A stretch of 38,934 bases of DNA, from positions 1-38,934 of the IMG/VR virus record IMGVR_UViG_3300020472_000068. One strand, 5' to 3'. The position numbers and the translations under genes were made by a program. Position 1 is the first letter of the stretch; the number at the start of each line of letters is the position of its first letter. Source of the stretch: a virus. A model generated the notes under the pieces. It had not been told where the DNA came from. It made no database searches and saw only the letters and a program-made list of their open reading frames with translations. Shown here piece by piece: positions 1 to 7,649 of the stretch.

Positions 1-86
1 CTCCTATAAAGTTTGTTCCAGATAAACCACGCATTGATCCTATTTCTGGTAAGGAAGTAGATCCACAAACAGGCAAGCTTACATGA
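1..86 (+). CDS. C-terminal fragment of the holin-like 152-aa protein (5' end outside window)
   Basis: The frame is open from the window edge and encodes the last 27 residues, ending in the motif DPQTGKLT and TGA. It is the variant counterpart of the complete gene at 37708-38166, with Phe and Val replacing Leu and Ile at two places. Its stop overlaps the next start as ATGA, which implies translational coupling. The gene is cut by the window edge, not broken. See the complete copy for the proposed role. Confidence 0.85.
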   Translation, partial: PIKFVPDKPRIDPISGKEVDPQTGKLT

Positions 87-592
87 AACACTTTCTTTTG
101 CTGATCCTATTAGCAGCTCCAGTTAACGCAGGAGGCATTACCCATAAGATCACAGCTACAGCGCAAGCGTCAGTTGACGGAAGTTATTCTCACGCAAAAC
201 GCATTGGAAGCACATATTCTATGACTAGCTCTGGAGTTACAGCAGGAACAATGGGACATTTAGACGTTCCAGCAGCATCAAATAATGCTCTAACAGGAGT
301 TGCTGCAACGCATGGCTCAGGTTCCTATACCCAGACGACCGCAGGCGCAGCTACAACTTTTAGCGAAACATTCCTTCAAGGTGATGATACTCCAAGCGCA
401 ACATCTATAAGTCACGGAGCAGTCGGAAGTTTACCAATGTTGGGAGATACAATTACATATACTGGAGGAGATAATACTGGATTAGCTGCAACAATTACTA
501 GCGTATCTGGTGGGACTATTGGCTTAACTGCTGGTAAATCTGGTACTAGCGTAACTGGATCAATAACTTCATCTTTATCGATAGGTGATTAA
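83..592 (+). CDS. Secreted Thr/Ser/Gly-rich protein with signal peptide, unknown function (copy 1)
   Basis: This 169-aa product begins with Lys, a hydrophobic core of Leu/Ile, and an Ala-Pro-Val-Asn-Ala-Gly cleavage region near residue 16, a typical Sec signal peptide. The mature part is very rich in Thr, Ser, Gly and Ala with no cysteine, resembling an extracellular beta-rich or adhesive protein. It overlaps the upstream gene by ATGA and the downstream one by TAATG, so it is the second gene of a coupled cassette. It runs against nearly all other phage genes. A 94%-identical version lies at 38163-38672 (10 residue changes), so the protein is under purifying selection. I do not recognise a family. 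Possible roles are envelope modification, lysis or a decoration exported by the host. Confidence 0.88.
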   Translation: MKHFLLLILLAAPVNAGGITHKITATAQASVDGSYSHAKRIGSTYSMTSSGVTAGTMGHLDVPAASNNALTGVAATHGSGSYTQTTAGAATTFSETFLQGDDTPSATSISHGAVGSLPMLGDTITYTGGDNTGLAATITSVSGGTIGLTAGKSGTSVTGSITSSLSIGD

Positions 593-1014
593 TGCGCTAT
601 CTATTATTTTTTATCTTTTTATCCGTTCCAGCACAAGCAGTCCCAGTTATTCCAGGATTTAACTCAGGATCTACTACAGCAAGAACCGAAAGCAAACAAA
701 ATACAACTGAGTTAATAGAATCGTGGTCATATTCTACAGGCTATGAATATTCTGTTGGTGGTACTAACTTAAATATTCAAGGCGATATGTTACCTAAAAC
801 AGTTACTACAGGTACTCACGTTGTAGATGGAATTACTACTACTCATCATGGGATTGACCTTAATACTAAACCTACGGTAACTATGCACACCCAAGGAGCA
901 GCTACAAACCTTCTTGAAAGTTATCATGGACCAGGCTTAAAATCGTTTACCCGAATTAGTAGAGATATTCTTACCGAGTCTGTAACAGAAACAATGTCAA
1001 CATTTACTCAATGA
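592..1014 (+). CDS. Secreted protein with signal peptide, unknown function
   Basis: The 140-aa product has a short signal peptide ending near Ala-Gln-Ala (about residue 16). The mature domain is polar and Thr-rich, with several Thr-Thr-His/Gly stretches and no recognised catalytic motif. The start shares its A with the upstream TAA (TAATG) and the stop overlaps the next ATG, so translation is probably coupled. The 5' part of a variant is present at 38672-38934. The signal peptide region has diverged most, while the mature region is nearly fixed. No family is recognised. Export to the periplasm or outer surface is the only supported inference. Confidence 0.87.
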   Translation: MRYLLFFIFLSVPAQAVPVIPGFNSGSTTARTESKQNTTELIESWSYSTGYEYSVGGTNLNIQGDMLPKTVTTGTHVVDGITTTHHGIDLNTKPTVTMHTQGAATNLLESYHGPGLKSFTRISRDILTESVTETMSTFTQ

Positions 1015-1733
1015 AGAGGTATTTATGTGCAGCACTATTGTTAATAAATAGTCCTGTAATTGCAGATACTACAATGACAAATAATCCGATTAGTAACTCA
1101 TCTGGCAGTGTTACAAACTTAGGGGTCATGAACATGCCGAGCAAGCAATTTACAAATACATTATCATTAAATCAAGTTCAATGCCAAGGTGACACCTTAG
1201 TTATTCAACCTTTTTTAACTGGCAATTATTCTGGAGGTACACCAAAAGTTGATAGTTTTCTTGACCCTGTTTATTCAACTAAAGACGTAAAAGGTGCAAT
1301 AGATGAAAACGGAAATGAGATAGGTGATGGAGAAGTTGACGACCCAACATTAGTACGTGGGTATAGAACAGTAAAGAGATTTGAGAAGACAAATTATGCT
1401 TTTTCCCCAGGAATTAGTTTGAGTTACAATATTAATCTAGATAGAAAAAGTGTACGTAACTGTCGTAAATCTCAGGTACATTTAGTAAATCTTTTACAGG
1501 CTAAACACGAAGATGCCAGATTATCCTATGAATTAGGAAGAGCAAAGCATTGTGCAGACCTCCTGCAAAATGGAGTTAGGTTTAAGAAAGGAACTAAGTA
1601 TGAAGTCCTTTGTGCTGACATAGAACTTGTATCAAAACCTAATACGTTGATTGACCATCAGCATTCTATTTCCGCAGATCCCTCTGAGCCTTTCTCCTTT
1701 CAGAAAGGGACAATAACTTCTCCTTCTTCTTAA
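1011..1733 (+). CDS. Secreted protein with signal peptide, last gene of plus-strand cassette, unknown function
   Basis: This 240-aa product has an N-terminal signal peptide (Lys-Arg, Leu/Ala-rich core, cleavage near Ile-Ala-Asp at residue 19). A mature domain with four or more cysteines follows: one near residue 58, one in Val-Arg-Asn-Cys, one in Lys-His-Cys and one in Leu-Cys-Ala-Asp. Disulfides in an exported protein are plausible. A helical stretch (about 155-190) precedes the last two cysteines. It starts within the upstream stop (ATGA). Its last 68 bases overlap the 3' end of the opposite-strand gene ending at 1666, so the two transcripts converge. I do not recognise the family. Confidence 0.85.
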   Translation: MKRYLCAALLLINSPVIADTTMTNNPISNSSGSVTNLGVMNMPSKQFTNTLSLNQVQCQGDTLVIQPFLTGNYSGGTPKVDSFLDPVYSTKDVKGAIDENGNEIGDGEVDDPTLVRGYRTVKRFEKTNYAFSPGISLSYNINLDRKSVRNCRKSQVHLVNLLQAKHEDARLSYELGRAKHCADLLQNGVRFKKGTKYEVLCADIELVSKPNTLIDHQHSISADPSEPFSFQKGTITSPSS

Positions 1734-2469
1734 ATAATTTCTTAGCCAAGACCTTAGACCTTTTCTTTATTTGCTTCTGAATCTGCTTCTGAACTATTTT
1801 TATGTAGGGCTGCAACGTACCAACAGCAAGAATACTGGTCACAGCTATTGCACTTGTAGAAACCAGCAAGGGAACGGGGGGAGAATAATTTCCTGCTATT
1901 TCTAGTGGGTTTAAACCTTCCCACACTGTTTCACATTTACCTGTTACTTGATCTCTTCTCCATCCTTTAATCCTTGCTAGACCTCCTTTACCTAACGAAC
2001 CAATAGGAGTTTTAGCAAGTGTGTCTAAAGGTGGGCAAGGTAATAAATCTGCAATAAACTCTCCATCAATATTTGGAATATTATTTTGTTGTCCTACATT
2101 GGAATTTCCGTCCTTGTTATTGGAGCTATCCTTTTCTTTCACTTCCTCTCCTTCATTGCCTAAGCCTTTTAGTAGTTCAGTATTAGGTTTTGGTGGTTGT
2201 ATATCACCATAAAGATCAGGGGCTATATACATTGCAGGAGCAAAATCACATAGCACTAAATTATTTTTAGGATCTACATTAAACATTTCACTACCAGTTC
2301 CAGTCTTTTTATCTCTGGCCACAACACAAGGAAGTTCAATAATTGGAACAAAACCAAAAGGCAATTCACCAAAAGTAGTTGGAGGGATTATTTCAGCAGG
2401 AGGAATTATTGTTAGTTCTGGTAAGTCTTTAACCTTTGGCTCGTTTATAAAAGGAGGATTTAATTCCAC
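1666..2469 (-). CDS. Pro-rich protein with C-terminal transmembrane segment and basic tail, unknown function
   Basis: The 267-aa product starts at GTG, directly abutting the stop of the preceding gene. Residues 1-90 are rich in Pro and Ile/Leu. A low-complexity Glu/Lys/Asn/Ser linker follows (about 105-135), then a hydrophobic segment of about 22 residues (about 205-225: Val-Ser-Thr-Ser-Ala-Ile-Ala-Val...). The tail is highly basic, full of Lys and Arg. This predicts a membrane-anchored protein with a cytoplasmic cationic tail. It is the last gene of the minus-strand late block and overlaps the end of the plus-strand cassette by 68 bases. No family is recognised. A lysis or envelope role is possible from position only. 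Confidence 0.8.
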   Translation of the reverse strand: MELNPPFINEPKVKDLPELTIIPPAEIIPPTTFGELPFGFVPIIELPCVVARDKKTGTGSEMFNVDPKNNLVLCDFAPAMYIAPDLYGDIQPPKPNTELLKGLGNEGEEVKEKDSSNNKDGNSNVGQQNNIPNIDGEFIADLLPCPPLDTLAKTPIGSLGKGGLARIKGWRRDQVTGKCETVWEGLNPLEIAGNYSPPVPLLVSTSAIAVTSILAVGTLQPYIKIVQKQIQKQIKKRSKVLAKKLFKKKEKLLSLSERRKAQRDLRK

Positions 2470-3027
2470 CTAGCAGTCGTTCCATTGACCAGCAAGATCA
2501 CTAGCTGCATTTCCTACTTGCTTCCTAGCTTGACCAAAGAATATTCCTGCTAATACTGGTCCTACGATAGGAACGCTTGCTATAGCTGGAGTTACTTGAA
2601 CAGAAGTAGCATCAGCAATCATCATTCCATTTGATTTGCCTTGTGCCATCTTTTCAATACAAGCTATTTGTTCTGCTGTAAGTTTCCCATCTGAACCTTT
2701 TGGGTAGATTGCAAACTGAGCCACATCTTGTTTGTGTGTATATCTCTTCTTAACCCCACCATTAAAGGTAGGTTTTTCATCATCAATGATTGTTGTGACT
2801 AGCTTTGGATCATGTTGCTTAGAAGCAAAAGTCCATTCTTCTCCACCATCAGGAGCTTTTTCACTTCTTATTTGAATTGAACTATAAGGAGTGCTAGAAA
2901 GCTTTGCTATATCAGGAATACCTGAATCTTTACGAGCCAACAAATTAAGGCTCATAAAATTAGTGGCTATCAAACCTCCACCTAACACAAGAGAAGTTAG
3001 GCCATTAAATGATTTAAATTGGATCAT
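2470..3027 (-). CDS. Membrane-associated protein, unknown function
   Basis: The 185-aa product has a hydrophobic N-terminal segment (about residues 9-30) that could be a signal anchor. The central polar domain is about 110 residues. A second hydrophobic, Pro/Gly-containing segment (about 145-170) is followed by a short tail ending in Cys. The start overlaps the upstream small membrane gene by ATGA, and the downstream gene begins immediately after its stop, so the three form one operon at the end of the late region. I see no lysozyme, amidase or peptidase motif. Confidence 0.8.
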   Translation of the reverse strand: MIQFKSFNGLTSLVLGGGLIATNFMSLNLLARKDSGIPDIAKLSSTPYSSIQIRSEKAPDGGEEWTFASKQHDPKLVTTIIDDEKPTFNGGVKKRYTHKQDVAQFAIYPKGSDGKLTAEQIACIEKMAQGKSNGMMIADATSVQVTPAIASVPIVGPVLAGIFFGQARKQVGNAASDLAGQWNDC

Positions 3028-3227
3028 CTGTTAAAAGGTAAAGTTGGGCCTGTTGTATTAGGAATAGAAGGAATTTGTATTTGACTTTGAATGTTTCTAA
3101 TCAATTGATCTTGAACTGTAAAGATCATGTCATTTACAAATTCAGCTCTTTTCATGTAAACAAAACCTCCTCCTCCAACTGCTATTAAAAGAACAGCAGT
3201 ATTGACATAGGTTAGGATTTTAACCAT
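3024..3227 (-). CDS. Small single-pass membrane protein, unknown function
   Basis: The 67-aa product has one N-terminal transmembrane segment (about residues 6-25, with a Gly-Gly-Gly-Gly run). An amphipathic, Gln/Ile-rich segment follows, then a Pro-rich end. It opens the three-gene membrane block downstream of the tail genes, and its stop overlaps the next start as ATGA. Size and topology would fit an i-spanin- or holin-like protein, but no diagnostic motif is present, so this stays a guess. About 100 bp without a gene separate it from the tail genes. Confidence 0.75.
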   Translation of the reverse strand: MVKILTYVNTAVLLIAVGGGGFVYMKRAEFVNDMIFTVQDQLIRNIQSQIQIPSIPNTTGPTLPFNR

Positions 3228-3329
3228 AAAAAATTACTGGGCTGTATTTATAATATTCAAAAAAATTTAATAGGCCACATTATGAAGTCTATTAACTAAG
3301 ATCGAAGTGTTTATAATTAATTATTTTTT

Positions 3330-3809
3330 TTATATCTTATCCCAACTTAAGGTTTCTTCATTCCATTTATAATTTACACCGTCTGGATTATCAGGAGATG
3401 CAGCATCAGAAGGTGTATCAACAGGGGCTTTATAAGTACAAGTTGCTTCATCAAAAGTCCAAGAGGCAGGACCAGCAGGATCTAAAGCCGCCCATCTTGC
3501 CTTGATGTCATCTTGTTTTGCTTTTTTTTCATCATCAGTCATATCAATATAATTCCAATAATCTTGAATCTTTCCGTCAATTAATTTATATTCCAATCCA
3601 TTATGTTTGTAAGCAAGTGAAATATCAGCACCGATTGTTTCGTTAAATTTTTGATAAACACCTAATTCAGGTTGTTTTCTTACAAATTCAAGCCAACCAG
3701 CAGGAGGACTAGAAAAATCATGATTTGGATAAAGTTGTTTTATATTATCTTCTAAATGTGGGTGGCCTATAGGGTTGTTACTAGCGTCAACTTTTATATA
3801 AAGAGTCAT
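3330..3809 (-). CDS. Tail-associated protein or tail fibre accessory, cyanophage type
   Basis: The 159-aa product begins Met-Thr-Leu-Tyr-Ile-Lys-Val and has an aromatic-rich N-terminal domain. The C-terminal part has a Trp-Thr-Phe-Asp...Cys-Thr-Tyr-Lys-Ala-Pro-Val element followed by Tyr-Lys-Trp-Asn-Glu-Glu...Ser-Trp-Asp. This Trp-x-Phe-Asp/Tyr-x-Trp pairing is one I know from small structural or tail-accessory proteins of marine cyanophages. The start overlaps the stop of the Gly-rich fibre gene (ATGA), so it is co-translated with the fibre genes. A fibre chaperone or fibre-tip component is likely. The exact role is not shown by the sequence. Confidence 0.72.
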   Translation of the reverse strand: MTLYIKVDASNNPIGHPHLEDNIKQLYPNHDFSSPPAGWLEFVRKQPELGVYQKFNETIGADISLAYKHNGLEYKLIDGKIQDYWNYIDMTDDEKKAKQDDIKARWAALDPAGPASWTFDEATCTYKAPVDTPSDAASPDNPDGVNYKWNEETLSWDKI

Positions 3810-4726
3810 GAGATGTCTCCAACTTGTGTACTTGGAAATTGTCTTACATCACCTGGCCATAATATCCGAACAGCTCCTGGACCTCCACCTCCACCTAAAA
3901 ACCATAAGGTATACATTGTGTTTGAGGTTCCTGCTGCACCGCCTCCACCTCCAGAAAAAGCACTACCATGACCACCAAGATATGCACTGATGTTAGATAT
4001 GGTGAAGGAATTATTTCCATTAGTAGGAGAGGTACCAGTAACTGTACCCATAGAACCCCCACCGCCACCTGCACCACCATACCCAGCAGCCCCAGAACCG
4101 CCGCCACCTGCCGCCCCAATATAAGCACCAGTATTTGAACCATTACCGCCATAAGCTGTGTAAGTTGTTGTCGAGCTACTAGCACCATCCGCCCCGCCGC
4201 CGCCGCCGCCATTTCCAGCAGAGCCTCTAGTTGTTGAATTACTACTATTACCACCAGTTCCACCGTTAGAACCTGAACCTTGGCCGCCAGCTCCGCCACT
4301 ACCGTTACTGCCATTTCCTCCGCTATATGAACCGTCACCAACGCAATCAGAAGACGCACCGCCAAGCCTGTTAGTGTAGCCTGGGTTATTCCCTCCAACT
4401 GCTTTTAAGACAGTTGTAGTACTAAAATACGAATCCCCGCCGTCTGCTGATGAGTTTGGTGCTGCACCTGCTCCTACAACAACTGTGAGAGCTGATCCTC
4501 CTACACTTATATTATTTTTATAAGCACATGCACCTCCACCGCCTCCTTCGTTGCTTCCTTCGCTACTGTGAATAGACCCTGCTCCACCACCTCCAATAGC
4601 AACAACAGAAACAGAACTTACACCTGCTGGGGGAGTCCATGAATATGTACCAGCAGAAGTATATTGTTGTTGTCCTTCAACTGCTCCTTTGCCTACACCT
4701 AAAAACATTTGTTGAATAGGGCTCAT
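3806..4726 (-). CDS. Gly-rich tail fibre/adhesin protein
   Basis: In the 306-aa product, residues 20-55 form a beta element of the type Ser-Ala-Gly-Thr-Tyr-Ser-Trp-Thr-Pro-Pro-Ala-Gly followed by Val-Ser-Val-Val-Ala-Ile-Gly-Gly-Gly-Gly. This is the start of the glycine-rich domain seen in many phage adhesins. Residues 60-285 are dominated by Gly, Ser, Asn and Ala with repeated Gly-Gly-Gly-Gly-Gly blocks, expected to form a polyglycine-type sandwich for receptor contact. It lies directly after the main fibre gene. The local DNA has runs of CCG/CCA on the plus strand and is more GC-rich than its surroundings. Rapid evolution by host range selection is expected. Confidence 0.82.
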   Translation of the reverse strand: MSPIQQMFLGVGKGAVEGQQQYTSAGTYSWTPPAGVSSVSVVAIGGGGAGSIHSSEGSNEGGGGGACAYKNNISVGGSALTVVVGAGAAPNSSADGGDSYFSTTTVLKAVGGNNPGYTNRLGGASSDCVGDGSYSGGNGSNGSGGAGGQGSGSNGGTGGNSSNSTTRGSAGNGGGGGGADGASSSTTTYTAYGGNGSNTGAYIGAAGGGGSGAAGYGGAGGGGGSMGTVTGTSPTNGNNSFTISNISAYLGGHGSAFSGGGGGAAGTSNTMYTLWFLGGGGGPGAVRILWPGDVRQFPSTQVGDIS

Positions 4727-4766
4727 AATTAATCTTTGTGTTGTGTGTTAGTTAGTAGGTACATAT

Positions 4767-7643
4767 TCAGCTCAACCCTGCACCTGAGATGTAAGCAACT
4801 GTATCTGAAGCCCATAAAATAGTAGCCATTCCTCTTGATGCTAGAGTGCGGTTCGCATTGTTGCCATCAGCTGTGTTATACATCGTTGTTCCTTTTATAA
4901 TTGTTATATCTCCAGCCGTATTATTGACAATTGTTATTGCATCACCAGCAGCATGTCTACTATCAACCCATGTAACATTTCCACTTGCAAGAATATGTTT
5001 ACCTGCATCTGCTGCTAACAATTCGTAAGCAGAGGCTTGAGTATTTTGAGGTATAGAACGCAGGTCGCCTTTACTATCTTTTAGAATATCTGCTTCTAAT
5101 TCACCTGTGCTTGAGTTAAAGGTTAAATTAGTACCACTTTTAGGAGCTAAATCACCAGTTGCAGCTGTTGTAAATAAGACATTACAACTTGTATCACTTG
5201 ACTCGTCAGCGACTGTTACGTTTGTAGCTGTTGTAGCTGTAGTTGCAGTAGCAGCATTACCTGTACAAGATCCAGAAGATCCAGATGCATTACCTGTGAC
5301 ATTACCAGCAAAACCAGTTGCTGTTAATATTCCAGTATCTGAGTTAAAGGTTAAATTACTTCCAACTTTCGGAGGAAGAGTGCCACTATTTGTGGTGACA
5401 AATAATAAGTAGCAAGACGTATCAGATGACTCATCAGCAACCGTAACATTTGTGGCATTAGTAGCGTTTGTAGATGTACTTGCGTTACCAGTTAATGCTC
5501 CAGTAAACCCAGTACTTGTTAACATCCCTGTTGAAGGATTATAAGTAAAACCTGTATCTGTACTTATATCTAATTTTCCAGTTGCAGTAGCACCATTACC
5601 TACAAAAGTTGGATAAACAGTAGCGGCTGTTGTGTTTTCGGCTGTAACTACTACTTCGGTTGGAGCTGCTGCAATATTGCTATTTGTTTGAACGCTATTA
5701 CCCATCGATGCATGAGCAGAGCATTGATAATGCAATACCTGTGGAGTTGTATCTGAAACAACTATTTGTGTATAAGCTCCAGCTGAACCAGGAGTACCGC
5801 TAGTAGTAACTCCTGTTGAATATCCTGCTGCTTTTGCTGCATCTAAATAAAAAAGTAGCGGATGACCTGAGTTAGTACCATCTGCCTGATCAAATTTATA
5901 TGTACGACCTGGAGTAAGAGTTAGAAAAGGAGATTCTTTACCATCAATCTTGTATCCAGAACTTGATCCAGTTCCGTTATATCTATGAGCAACAGTCTTA
6001 GTTGCAACAGTAACTGTAAATGTTTTTACATTGCCTGTATAAGTTGCATTTAAACTTGAAAACCCAATTAAAGCTCCATCATTTGTAAGCGTTGCATCTC
6101 CTGTAAAAGTAGGACTTGAGCTAGAACCTGGATCGACCCAAGATAAAGTTCCTGATCCATCACTAGCTAATACATAACCAGAAACAGCAGCGTCAGTAGC
6201 AGGAAGAGTAAGAGTAAAGCTACTAGTAATTGTGCTAGGTGATTGAAAACCTATGTAATGTGTGCTATCAGCATCAGCAAAACGTAAATCCGATTGGGCG
6301 TTAAGAATTACATCTCCTGTAAAAGTATCTCCTGATTTACTAATTAAATTACCTGTTGCTGTTACACCTGCTTGCCAACTACTGCCGTTATATACTTTTA
6401 ATTCATTACCTGTAGTATTAAAGTAAAGATCACCAACATTTAAATTTGAACTAGGATCTGCATCAGCAATACTGTATGTATTAGCAAAAGAATTAACTGC
6501 TGCTAAGTTTGTAACAACTGTATTAATATTGGTTATTGAACCTGCAACTGTATTTACATTACTAATTGATCCTGCAACAGTATTAATATTAGTTGAGTTA
6601 GAGTTAACAGAATTAATATTAGAACTGTTTCCAGCAACTGAAGTTACATTAGAACTAATGCCTGCAACTGTAGTTATATTTCCTGATATTCCAGCAACTG
6701 TTGTTACTTCAGTTGCTTTTGGTGTTTGTCTATGAAATGTATAAGTATGAAGTGTAGAGGTTGTCTCTACAATCATTCCAAAACCAGCTGCATAAGTTGT
6801 ACTATTTGCTAAACCATTAATAGTAATAGTTGCATTGTTAGATGCGTTGCCATTAGATATTGTTGCTACTCCACTACCATTTGAAACAAGGTTAGAAGCA
6901 AGAGCTTTAATACTAATTAAAGTTCCTGCTCCATCTGGATTATTTATATCAGGATTTGTATCAGGGAAAGATGTTTCATTTGCTATTGGAACAAAACCAC
7001 CGACATCATCAACTAAATCAATAATTCGAGCATCAATAGCTGCTGTACTTGCTACATAGCCATCACTTGAACTCCAAGAAACTCCACTAAGAATAGTTTC
7101 AGAACTATGTTGTCTAAAATAACGACTATCAGAAGCTAATGTTGTAAAGAAAGAAGTGTCATTTGCTGTAGCACCTGCTTGTTCACTATTAATTACAACA
7201 GTATCTCCATGTAATTTTGCTGCAGTAATAGAAGCATCAGCTACTTCAGTTGTTGTAATTGCAGAATCAGCTATTTGACTAGAAGTAAATACTTTTGTAT
7301 CTACATGATTAAGAACTTCTTGTAAGCCAAATAATAAATGCTCAGTATTTGTATCAAGATCAGCTTCAGTTAAAATTGCTCCATCTACAAAATCTACTTT
7401 TTTAGCACTTATATTTGTATCTCTTTGGAACTTAATTGCAGCACTGTTAGCCGGATGATTTCCTGAAGTAAAGGAAATGGTAGTAGCTGATGGAAAGGTG
7501 TAATGGGTAGTTTTAGTTTTTAAGACACCGTCAACAGTTACATCTATCTCATCTTCAGAAAGGTAACTGAAGGAGATAGAAAAGGGACCAGCAGTATTAT
7601 TGCCAGTGTGACTAGTAAAAGATGCAGCAGTGTTAGTAGCCAT
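4767..7643 (-). CDS. Tail fibre protein, T7 gp17-like N-terminus
   Basis: The 958-aa product has an N-terminal domain (about 1-115) that resembles the T7 tail fibre attachment domain: Gly-Pro-Phe-Ser-Ile-Ser-Phe-Ser-Tyr-Leu, Val-Asp-Gly, Ile-Lys-Phe-Gln-Arg-Asp-Thr, and Leu-Thr-Glu-Ala-Asp-Leu-Asp. Residues 314-383 are seven decapeptide repeats, probably a coiled or fibrous shaft. Near 594-647 a His-Pro-Leu and a Cys-x2-His-x2-Met motif resemble a cupredoxin-type module. Residues about 710-860 carry two copies of a beta repeat with Ala-Asp-Glu-Ser-Ser-Asp-Thr-Ser-Cys and Asn-Leu-Thr-Phe-Asn-Ser. The modular, repeat-rich build is typical of cyanophage fibres. It follows the gp16-like gene, as in T7. 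Confidence 0.92.
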   Translation of the reverse strand: MATNTAASFTSHTGNNTAGPFSISFSYLSEDEIDVTVDGVLKTKTTHYTFPSATTISFTSGNHPANSAAIKFQRDTNISAKKVDFVDGAILTEADLDTNTEHLLFGLQEVLNHVDTKVFTSSQIADSAITTTEVADASITAAKLHGDTVVINSEQAGATANDTSFFTTLASDSRYFRQHSSETILSGVSWSSSDGYVASTAAIDARIIDLVDDVGGFVPIANETSFPDTNPDINNPDGAGTLISIKALASNLVSNGSGVATISNGNASNNATITINGLANSTTYAAGFGMIVETTSTLHTYTFHRQTPKATEVTTVAGISGNITTVAGISSNVTSVAGNSSNINSVNSNSTNINTVAGSISNVNTVAGSITNINTVVTNLAAVNSFANTYSIADADPSSNLNVGDLYFNTTGNELKVYNGSSWQAGVTATGNLISKSGDTFTGDVILNAQSDLRFADADSTHYIGFQSPSTITSSFTLTLPATDAAVSGYVLASDGSGTLSWVDPGSSSSPTFTGDATLTNDGALIGFSSLNATYTGNVKTFTVTVATKTVAHRYNGTGSSSGYKIDGKESPFLTLTPGRTYKFDQADGTNSGHPLLFYLDAAKAAGYSTGVTTSGTPGSAGAYTQIVVSDTTPQVLHYQCSAHASMGNSVQTNSNIAAAPTEVVVTAENTTAATVYPTFVGNGATATGKLDISTDTGFTYNPSTGMLTSTGFTGALTGNASTSTNATNATNVTVADESSDTSCYLLFVTTNSGTLPPKVGSNLTFNSDTGILTATGFAGNVTGNASGSSGSCTGNAATATTATTATNVTVADESSDTSCNVLFTTAATGDLAPKSGTNLTFNSSTGELEADILKDSKGDLRSIPQNTQASAYELLAADAGKHILASGNVTWVDSRHAAGDAITIVNNTAGDITIIKGTTMYNTADGNNANRTLASRGMATILWASDTVAYISGAGLS
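6495..6704 (-). repeat. Seven in-frame 30-bp repeats encoding decapeptides in the tail fibre shaft
   Basis: Residues 314-383 of the tail fibre divide exactly into seven 10-residue units with the pattern (T/N)(T/S)VAGxSxN(I/V). The DNA is degenerate between units, so the repeat is old and kept for the protein, not a recent slippage product. Such a repeat is expected to make a trimeric coiled or beta shaft whose length can change by unit gain or loss. Confidence 0.85.
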
Positions 7644-7649
7644 GATTAA

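Larger units (their letters stand above)
1..854. repeat. Left copy of an imperfect 854-bp terminal direct repeat
   Basis: This stretch aligns without any gap to 38081-38934. I counted 80 mismatches by eye, about 90.6% identity. Most changes are synonymous, and the reading frames of the holin-like protein end, the 169-aa protein and the 140-aa protein are kept. The final 77 bases of the alignment (778-854) are identical. The copy here continues into the full 140-aa and 240-aa genes, whereas the right copy has the full upstream holin-like gene. The simplest reading is one circular map closed through two strain variants. A true tandem duplication is less likely. Confidence 0.93.

Noticed and set aside
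1-854. Interpretation of the end repeats as the phage's physical direct terminal repeat
   Set aside because: The copies differ at about 9% of positions and lie inside a coding cassette, whereas a true terminal repeat would be identical and is expected near 34.1-35.0 kb.
1689-1708. CCTTTCT/AGAAAGG hairpin as a bidirectional terminator between convergent genes
   Set aside because: The 7-bp stem lies inside both coding regions and has no T run on either side, so it is mentioned only as part of the overlap.
3228-3329. AT-rich gap with ATAATTAATTAT palindrome and T run
   Set aside because: The T run is on the plus strand and the palindrome is only A/T. Nothing convincing as a terminator or promoter for the flanking minus-strand genes.
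3756-4398. Frames on both strands over the Gly-rich fibre gene, including a long Val/Ala/Leu-rich one
   Set aside because: They are shadow frames created by GGN/CCN codon runs of the fibre gene. They have no ribosome sites and a biased composition.
5107-7059. Several plus-strand frames opposite the tail fibre
   Set aside because: They mirror Thr/Ser/Asn-rich repeat coding. There is no start context, and the minus-strand gene is certain.
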